Of a stretch of 64,000 bases of DNA, positions 57,726-64,000 are shown one piece after another (the stretch's first letter is position 1; each line of letters starts with the position of its first letter). Position numbers and translations under genes: made by a program. The notes beneath the pieces are model-generated. The model saw only the letters and a list, made by a program, of their open reading frames with translations, was not told the origin of the DNA and ran no database searches. This stretch comes from Stagonosporopsis chrysanthemi (lineage: Eukaryota; Ascomycota; Dothideomycetes; Pleosporales; Didymellaceae): assembly GCA_022560025.1 (NCBI GenBank), contig JAFISE010000092.1, forward strand, positions 1 through 64,000. The letters are read 5' to 3'.

Positions 57726-59721
57726 CTACCGCATATAATCTGGTTTGCTCGCCTTGTTCACAACCGGCGGCGGCCCGTCGTCGTCAGGATATGGCAGCGG
57801 CGCGCCGGGCGGTGGACGCGCAAACCCTGTTCCCGGCGGCGGCGAGGCCCTGTGTACTGGCGAAATAGGTGAGACTCTGAATGCCGGGTGGCCCGAAAGT
57901 GGCGGCGGGACCTTGCCGTCGTTCAAGGGCGTTTTTGGCGGTCGGGGCGGTGGCTCGAAACTTATCCGGGGCGAGGGTGCGTACGAAAGGGGTCTGTCTA
58001 TGGAGAACTGGTCGTCTGACGTCCGGCCGGGCGAGACGAATTCGCCCGAGTGCCGTGGTGGCATGTCGTTGATGCTGCCTACGGGTTGGGGGAACTCGTC
58101 TGAGGAGACTACCAGATATTTGTCGTTGTCTGAGTGTTGTGATCGGTGAGGCTGTAGGGGGGCTGGGCGGAGTTCCGATTGCTGCATTGTGGACATGTAT
58201 TCGGGTGTGAGCTCTTCGGCTGGGAGTTCGACTGCGAAACCAATGGGGTCTGGGATGGTTGGCAGTGGCTTGTTCGGTGGTGGGGAGGCTGCTGCTGGGA
58301 GTGAGTTCTGGCTCTGGTTCCTTTCCGCACGCTCCCAGCGAATCTTTGCTCGATGGATGCGGGCGATCTTTGCGGCGGAATCGAGAGACATGGCTTGCAC
58401 GTCTTTCTCGGCGAGGTACATGCGTGTGTTGGTGCTGATCTCGGACAAGGCATTCCACTCGTTCATGCCAAACTCGCCCACACCGACATTGACGTTGAGG
58501 CGGTAGTAGTTCTCGGGGTTGACGTGACGCTTCGCGAGGTGGTCTTTCATCTCCTTGTGCGTCTTCTCGCAGCCCTCGATCTTGGCAATGAGCTTGCGCC
58601 GTGCCTCAGCAAAGTCGCCAATGCCGCCCGACACGAAGCCCTCCCACCACAGATGCTCTTGACTGTTCGTGCCGTCAGGCCGCTTGCCAGTGCCTATGCT
58701 GAGGAAGACACCGATGTCACGGCCGGGCCATTCATTGCACACAGCTTCGTCCAGCACCATGGGCGCGGGGTTGTATTTGCCCGTCCCCTCGTCCAGGAAG
58801 ACTGCTTGGCCGATTTGAATTGGCTTGAACGCGAGGGCTGTCGCTGCTGTAGCCCGTCCGGCTTGCCATATGGTTGCGTTGGGTGCTACTGCAGGTTCCT
58901 TGCGCGAGTCGTAGGATCGGAGCCAGATCTGGCCCGTGCCGGATTTCTTGGTCCCTTTGTAGACGGCTGTGACAGCTCTGTTGTGTGTTTAGTATGGATG
59001 TTTGTGAAGACAATCCCATGCCACTCACGTCTTGGTGCGCTCCTCGCGATTGTCGTACAGCAGAGCATGCGGGTTGCCCCACTTCATGGCGGCTATGCGC
59101 ATGTTTACGGGCGTCATCCCAATCTGGCTATATCTGCTGGCGTTGCTGGCGCTGCGGTGCATACGGCCCTGTTGCATGGCGCTGCCGGGTGTCATCGGGG
59201 TGCTGAGGTCGGCCGAAGAGGCGAGTCCGTCGCGGTTGTCGTTGCCTTCGTCGTCGTATATTGTGTGCTCACGCACGCACTCCATAATGGCCTCTTCCAG
59301 CTTTGATGCCTTGAAGAGCGTCGAGCGGTAGGGGATACCGGCGAACGTCTTGTCTGTCTCGAAGACTTTCCTCGTCATGCGCACGTAGACGTCCTTGCAC
59401 GTCTCCACGTCCATGCGCAGCCGCCCGAGCATGATGGCAATCAGTCCACCAGTGCCGGTGCCGGCAATGAGGTCAAAGTGCTCGCATGGCTTCGGAATCT
59501 CGTGGCGCTTCGGCGCTCTCCCTTCGATCTCGACAAAAGTGCGGTGCATCAGCTCCTGGAGGATGATGAGCATCGAGTACCCCCGCACGCCGCCGCCATC
59601 TGGGCCGTCGTCAGCGATTGCGCGGCCACTATGGCCATTTGCACGGCGACTTACCGAGTGACAGAATGCGCAGCGGCGGGCCCTTGGTGGTGTCCTTGCG
59701 CCGGATGTGTGCGTTTGCCAT
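57726..59721 (-). CDS. Patatin-like phospholipase family protein with altered nucleophile motif
   Basis: Exons (minus) 59721-59655, 59599-59029 and 58977-57726 encode 629 residues; introns of 55 and 51 bp. The oxyanion loop DGGGVRGY is intact at about residues 23-30. The nucleophile elbow reads FDLIAGTGTGGLIAIM, with glycine where patatins have serine in G-x-S-x-G. The partner aspartate position reads VFLDEGTG. The domain ends near residue 430 and a Pro-rich, disordered tail of about 200 residues follows. The family hydrolyses acyl esters of phospholipids or triglycerides. With no serine at the elbow, catalysis by the usual Ser-Asp dyad is not expected. Whether this subfamily is a pseudoenzyme is an inference. 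Confidence 0.88.
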
Positions 59722-61147
59722 GGTGCGTGTGTTGCGCGCAGCTGGTGGTGGCAGTGGGAGCCTTGCAGGGCAGGCGCAAGCTCGAGCTGAAGCTGTGCGG
59801 TGCGCGAGGCGCGTCCAAGATGCCGCTTTCCGTGGAGGCCGGCCACGCTCAGAGCCCTTCGGAATCGGCACGCTGGGGCAGGACGAGGTTCGCCGAGCGT
59901 TTGTCAGTGTCGTGGTGTGCGTCGCGGTTTTGCAGCTGAGCTGTCGCCGTCGTCTTGGGACAAGTCGGCGGGTGCTAGGAATCTCAGCCTCGGCGCGCCT
60001 GGGAGCGCTCCACGAATGGGGCAGGTGGCTGAACCCGTGCTGCTGTTCGATGACTTTCTAAAGAGCGTGCTGGAGAGTCACAGGAAGAGCACCACTCGCT
60101 GTCTGGAGGCAGCACGCACGTGGTTTTGCAGAGGCTTGCATCCTGGCCGTCTTTTGGGCAGGCATTCACACCTACAACGTCACACTTGGACAGTGCCCGC
60201 CATCCCCACCGCGACGGAGCCCTGAGCAACGCACAGCCACACACGTACACACGCTAACTAACGTTTCTCCCCCCCCCCATCGGAGCCAACCACAGCCCAT
60301 CGGCACCTTGTTCCAGGCCTCATCCATGCAAGCGTCGCCATCGTGAAGCTGTCAAAACCAACTTTTTGCTGCTGCCGCTCGCGTTCGCAGGCAGATCGCC
60401 GCGTGCCTGCAGCGGCTACCTGCTGACCCGCTTTCGCCCTCAGGAACCTCCTTCCACCAGCTCTTAGCGAGTCCTGCTTCGTCCAATCACTCCTTGTTCG
60501 CACATGTTCGGCAGGTCATGCTTCCAGCAGGCTTCGCGTTGCCCGAGCGAATGAGACTGCTGGGGAGGGAAGATTGCAAACTTGAAAGCCGTGCATCTTG
60601 TCTTTCCACAAAACCGCGTTACAGCCGGGCAGACTGGAGTCCACATTTCCTCCGTGTCGCTCGTAATTCTGCAGTCCAAAATAGAATTTACCTCGTGATG
60701 ACAGCTCTAGCTTTCCGCAGTAGCAAGGCGATACTTTAACAGGACAGAATCCCCTCGAGCATTCTGACATATCATCAATCTGTGTTGAAGAATCAGCACA
60801 GTCGGAGATGTTGGTGCAAACGTACAAACGTGTAGACGTCGCTGCAAATTAGCGCGGGGTAGCGACTGTCTTTTCGAGCGTACACTGCGTCAACGGACAA
60901 GGGAGTACATGCAGAGTACGTAAAATCACTTTTGCGAGCAAACATCACCCTTGGATTTGACAAGCTCGAATGTTGTTCCGTGCTGCTCATCGACCGCGGA
61001 AGCGCCGCGGAAGCGGGAACATGCTGTTCTCCGCTTGCCGCCACAGCCGCTATCCTAACACCTTGGATAGGGCGTGCACGTGGGGTCCCAAGACTACGTC
61101 CCTTCCAACAGTCCCAGAAGTTTTGCATTGAACAACATCAAGCCAAC
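59722..61147. promoter_or_regulatory. Divergent intergenic region, 1.43 kb
   Basis: Between the patatin-like and MOSC gene starts. Short overlapping open frames near 59800-60230 and 60490-60740 lack motifs. A C run lies at about 60269-60278. No gene supported. Confidence 0.45.
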
Positions 61148-62455
61148 ATGGAGGACACCAATGGCCATCCGCCCTCAGAGCTCGATCGCATTCCAACGAT
61201 ATGGCTGCTGACGGGTCTTGTTGTTTTTCCGTACCTTGTCTGGCAGCTGCTGGGGTTCCTTAGCCCTCTGATCCACAATCTGACGGCTATGCGTATATCC
61301 GACGTCTGTCCCTCGGCCTTGAACTCAAGACATGTAGACTGACCCAATGGACAGATCTATGTGTATCCGATCAAGTCACTCCGTGCAGTACCTCTGAAAG
61401 AAGCAGTCGCCACTCAGTATGGCTTTGAGCACGACAGTATGCAAACCTGTAAAGCCCGTGCGTTACCTTCTAACGCTCGCAGGGACGTTCATGCTTCTGA
61501 AGAAGAAAGATGACGGCACTTGGGAGAACATGACCATCGGCCACTTCTCGGACATGTCGCAGTTCATCCAGGAATTCGAAAACTATGGCACAAACGACGC
61601 CACCATCAAGGTCACCTACCGCGCGTATGGTGATGCAGACAAAGCCAAGACCATCCGGATTCCCCTCGTTCCTGACACTGAGAAGCTTGAGCCTTTCCAC
61701 GTGAACATGCATGGCAGTCCCACGGATGCCTTCAACATGGGTGAGAAGTACAGCAAGTGGTTCACCGAATGTTTTGGCTACGACGTCGTGTTCGTCTACA
61801 TCGGCAACGACAATAAGCGCCCCGTTATATTTGAAGACATGCAGCCGCTGACTCCGGACCCCTTGACCGCCTTCTTCAAGAAGAATATCCCCTTCATCGG
61901 CCGCAAAATAGAGAGACTCATGGGCCTCCGCTCCGAGCAATGGCGGATCAAATTTCAAGACTGCGCGCCGTTCCTCATCACCTCTAAAACCTCGCTCGAC
62001 GACGTCTCCTCGCGCCTCGATGGCGAGAAGATGGACATGGTCAAGTTCCGCCCCAACATTGTCATTGAGGGCGCCAACGACCCCTGGCAAGAAGACCACT
62101 GGGGCAGCATCACAATCAACCACAAGACGGAGATGATCATGGCCCACAACTGCGTGCGCTGCAAGAGCATCAACATCGACTACAACACGGGTAAACCTGG
62201 TGTCGGCCCCAGTGGGGAGGTGCTCAAGAGGCTACAGAAGGATAGGAGAATTGACATTGGGGCTAAATGGAGTCCCGTGTTTGGACGGTACACGTTCTGG
62301 GGCCCAGATGCACCGAAGAGCCAGCTTATCAAGGTGGGGGACAGAGTCAATGTTACGAAGGTCAACGAAGGGTTCACGATCTGGAGTAAGCATTACCTCC
62401 CCTCTCAACACAGCATCTGTACTGATCGCCCACAGGCTGGCCCGGTCTGGGCTAG
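61148..62455 (+). CDS. MOSC-domain protein, membrane-anchored, mARC-like
   Basis: Exons 61148-61303, 61355-61436, 61483-62385 and 62436-62455 encode 386 residues; introns of 51, 46 and 50 bp, the last exon being 20 bases. A hydrophobic helix (IWLLTGLVVFPYLVWQLLGF) near residues 18-37 would anchor it in a membrane. The MOSC N-terminal beta-barrel starts at IYVYPIKSLRAVPL with HDRTFMLL, and the MOSC domain has QDCAPFLITS, FRPNIVIEG and the cysteine segment HNCVRCKSINIDYNTG, where the second cysteine sits at the molybdenum-ligand position of mARC proteins. It likely binds Moco sulfido forms and reduces N-hydroxylated substrates or a related job. The real substrate is unknown. Confidence 0.9.
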
Positions 62456-62519
62456 ACGTTTCCATCTGCATCCCACTGTCGTTATATGGCAGTATGTTAT
62501 AACTAGCTCACTATCGCCC

Positions 62520-64000
62520 ATGCACTCGAACTTATCAAAAGAAATCAATTTCCCCCCCCCCTCTTTAGTGGTCTTCACACCCACACCCACTCCCCCTCTC
62601 CTCAAACCGATACTCCACACACCCACCCCTACGCACTCCAACTGCCACATCCCCCCAACAAACCACTCCCCGCTCCGCACCACAAGCCACACAATCCCTC
62701 TTCTCCCCCGCTCCTCGCCCAACACCCTCCCCCATCCGCTTGGCGAACGCGCCCCCGCGCACGCCTACCCGCGCGATGCAGCATACACGTACGACGACCG
62801 GCCGCCGAAACGGGCGCGCTCCGAGTTGTACAGCGCCTCCTCGCCCGCGTACGCGCCGCAGCAGCACTCGCGGCCGGCCACGAGCCACAACCCAGGCTGG
62901 TCCTACAACGTCGAGCACATGGTGGACACGGGCATGCGCATGCGCACGCACATGCACCAGGACCCCGGGCATGCCGCACCCAAGCAGGAGCAGGAGCACA
63001 ACCCAGACAAGAGGCTGTCAGACGCCCAGCTGCTGCTGGACTTCTTCCAGGTCTCTGCCCACACCGCACAGACACCGCCCTCGACCGCGAAACGGTTGAG
63101 CATCTCGCAAGTAGCACCCGCCTACCCTGCACAGTACCCTCCACTGCCTTGTCCACATTACACGCAGCAACCGCCTGTCCCAGCAGGCGCTGTCCCAGCA
63201 AGCCCTCACGCCGTGGCTTTGCAGCAAACCGCATACCATGCCCACCAAACACGTCCGTCTGACGCCGCGCACGTCCCAGAACCCCCCTCGCTTCCCACTC
63301 ACCTAACATTGCCCGCGCCGGCGGTCCAGACGCGCACACCTCCAGAAGACAACTCCGCCGCACAGCCTCCGCCACCAATGTCCAACGCCGCCAACGCCGC
63401 CAACGCCGCCAACACCGAGGACGCGAAACCCAAGAAGCACCAGGGTTGGCCCAAGGGCAAGCCGCGCGGCCCGCGCAACACCCCTTCCAGCAGCAGGAGA
63501 AAGAAGGCGACACCGAAACCCAAGGCCGCCTCTTCGACAAACCCAAAGAGTGCACTGGACCAAGCCCAGTCACCGCGAAGCAACGGCGTCGCTGCCATCG
63601 CAGGCGCGTCTACATCATCGTCCTCCAACATCACGCCACCATACGACCAGCCCTCTGGACCCCGCCGACATTCCTTCTCAAATTCTTTTTTAGCGCTACC
63701 GACCACTGATACAATCTCTGCAGCTCTGCGAGCTCAGTCTGTTCCACTCCAGACTTTGCCTGACACAGCACCACCAGCCGCCGAACCTAGTCGGCGCACC
63801 AAAGCTCAGCAGGTTGCCGAGCCAGAACTCATATGCGCCTCATGCAACTCATCCGATTCCGAGGTCAAAGTTGGTGATGGCGAGCAGTGGATCGGTTGTG
63901 ACGGGTGTAAAGAGTGGTACCACTATGCGTGCGCTGGTTTCAACAGCGAGCGCGAGGTACGGGAGGTAAACAAGTTCTACTGCGAACCGTGTAGGCCCAA
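62520..64000 (+). CDS. JHD1: PHD-finger protein, N-terminal part, probable JmjC histone demethylase JHD1 (runs off window)
   Basis: The frame is open from at least the ATG at 62520 to the window end without a stop. The true start is uncertain: the stretch 62520-62740 is Pro/Thr/His-rich, and a pyrimidine run ending in ctctttag (62561-62568) could be a splice acceptor. From about 62750 the protein is disordered, with PPKRARSE (nuclear-type), Pro/Gln-rich segments, an Asn-Ala-Ala repeat (63382-63414) and a basic KGKPRGPRN segment. A complete C4HC3 PHD finger follows at about 63832-63998 (CASC, GCDGC, WYHYACAGF, FYCEPC). The finger's wording is that of fungal JHD1 (KDM2-type) proteins, where JmjC comes next. 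The JmjC domain is outside this window, so the name is an inference. Confidence 0.65.
   Translation, partial: MHSNLSKEINFPPPSLVVFTPTPTPPLLKPILHTPTPTHSNCHIPPTNHSPLRTTSHTIPLLPRSSPNTLPHPLGERAPAHAYPRDAAYTYDDRPPKRARSELYSASSPAYAPQQHSRPATSHNPGWSYNVEHMVDTGMRMRTHMHQDPGHAAPKQEQEHNPDKRLSDAQLLLDFFQVSAHTAQTPPSTAKRLSISQVAPAYPAQYPPLPCPHYTQQPPVPAGAVPASPHAVALQQTAYHAHQTRPSDAAHVPEPPSLPTHLTLPAPAVQTRTPPEDNSAAQPPPPMSNAANAANAANTEDAKPKKHQGWPKGKPRGPRNTPSSSRRKKATPKPKAASSTNPKSALDQAQSPRSNGVAAIAGASTSSSSNITPPYDQPSGPRRHSFSNSFLALPTTDTISAALRAQSVPLQTLPDTAPPAAEPSRRTKAQQVAEPELICASCNSSDSEVKVGDGEQWIGCDGCKEWYHYACAGFNSEREVREVNKFYCEPCRP
63382..63414 (+). repeat. Short AACGCCGCC tandem repeat in coding sequence
   Basis: About three and a half copies of a 9-bp unit encoding Asn-Ala-Ala in the PHD-finger protein. 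Confidence 0.8.

Noticed and set aside
4464..64000. A biosynthetic gene cluster or other functional cluster
   Set aside because: Neighbouring genes belong to unrelated housekeeping processes, with no core synthase, tailoring set or pathway transcription factor.

Overview
The window is nuclear DNA of a filamentous ascomycete (Pezizomycotina). Genes carry short introns of about 44-120 bp with GT..AG borders and CTAAC/CTGAC-type branch sites. Gene content is fungal: allantoicase, a hybrid histidine kinase with a kinase-like N-terminus, a BRE4-like ArAE-type membrane protein and a DNMT5-type DNA methyltransferase. The protein features fit Dothideomycetes best, but that is an inference. I saw no transposon, RIP-degraded block, tRNA, rRNA or CRISPR.

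Layout, left to right. 0-2.6 kb: a disordered, proline/serine-rich protein; the first 99 bases of the window are an exact copy of bases 464-562. 4.5-12.0 kb (minus): a four-exon gene of 2472 codons encoding a DNMT5-like cytosine methyltransferase / RING / SNF2 ATPase. 12.5-13.6 kb: a 2H phosphoesterase. 14.1-16.6 kb: Sec18/NSF. 18.4-18.9 kb (minus): KxDL-domain protein KXD1. 21.1-21.6 kb (minus): a small unknown. 22.1-25.5 kb: a BRE4-like membrane protein. 26.3-27.2 kb: ribosomal protein eL19, whose start codon is split by an intron. 27.7-29.0 kb (minus): SAGA subunit Spt3. 29.4-30.4 kb: diphthine synthase Dph5. 30.6-31.7 kb (minus): OST subunit Ost3/6. 32.1-34.3 kb: a coiled-coil nuclear-type protein. 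34.6-36.9 kb (minus): a conserved fungal protein of unknown role. 38.9-41.0 kb: mitochondrial malic enzyme. 42.6-44.3 kb: two tandem paralogues of a small fungal family. 44.8-52.1 kb (minus): a 2359-residue hybrid histidine kinase. 52.9-55.4 kb: an ankyrin/DIL protein. 55.8-57.0 kb (minus): allantoicase. 57.7-59.7 kb (minus): a patatin-like protein lacking the nucleophile serine. 61.1-62.5 kb: an MOSC protein. 62.5 kb to the end: the N-terminal part of a PHD-finger protein, probably a JHD1-type JmjC demethylase.

The genes are mostly housekeeping and do not form one pathway or a biosynthetic cluster. The most notable locus is the DNMT5-like gene: a candidate maintenance methylation enzyme with an unusual tandem cysteine-rich N-terminus. 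All exon joins were derived by reading splice sites and checking that the frame is kept. Every multi-exon model totals a whole number of codons.
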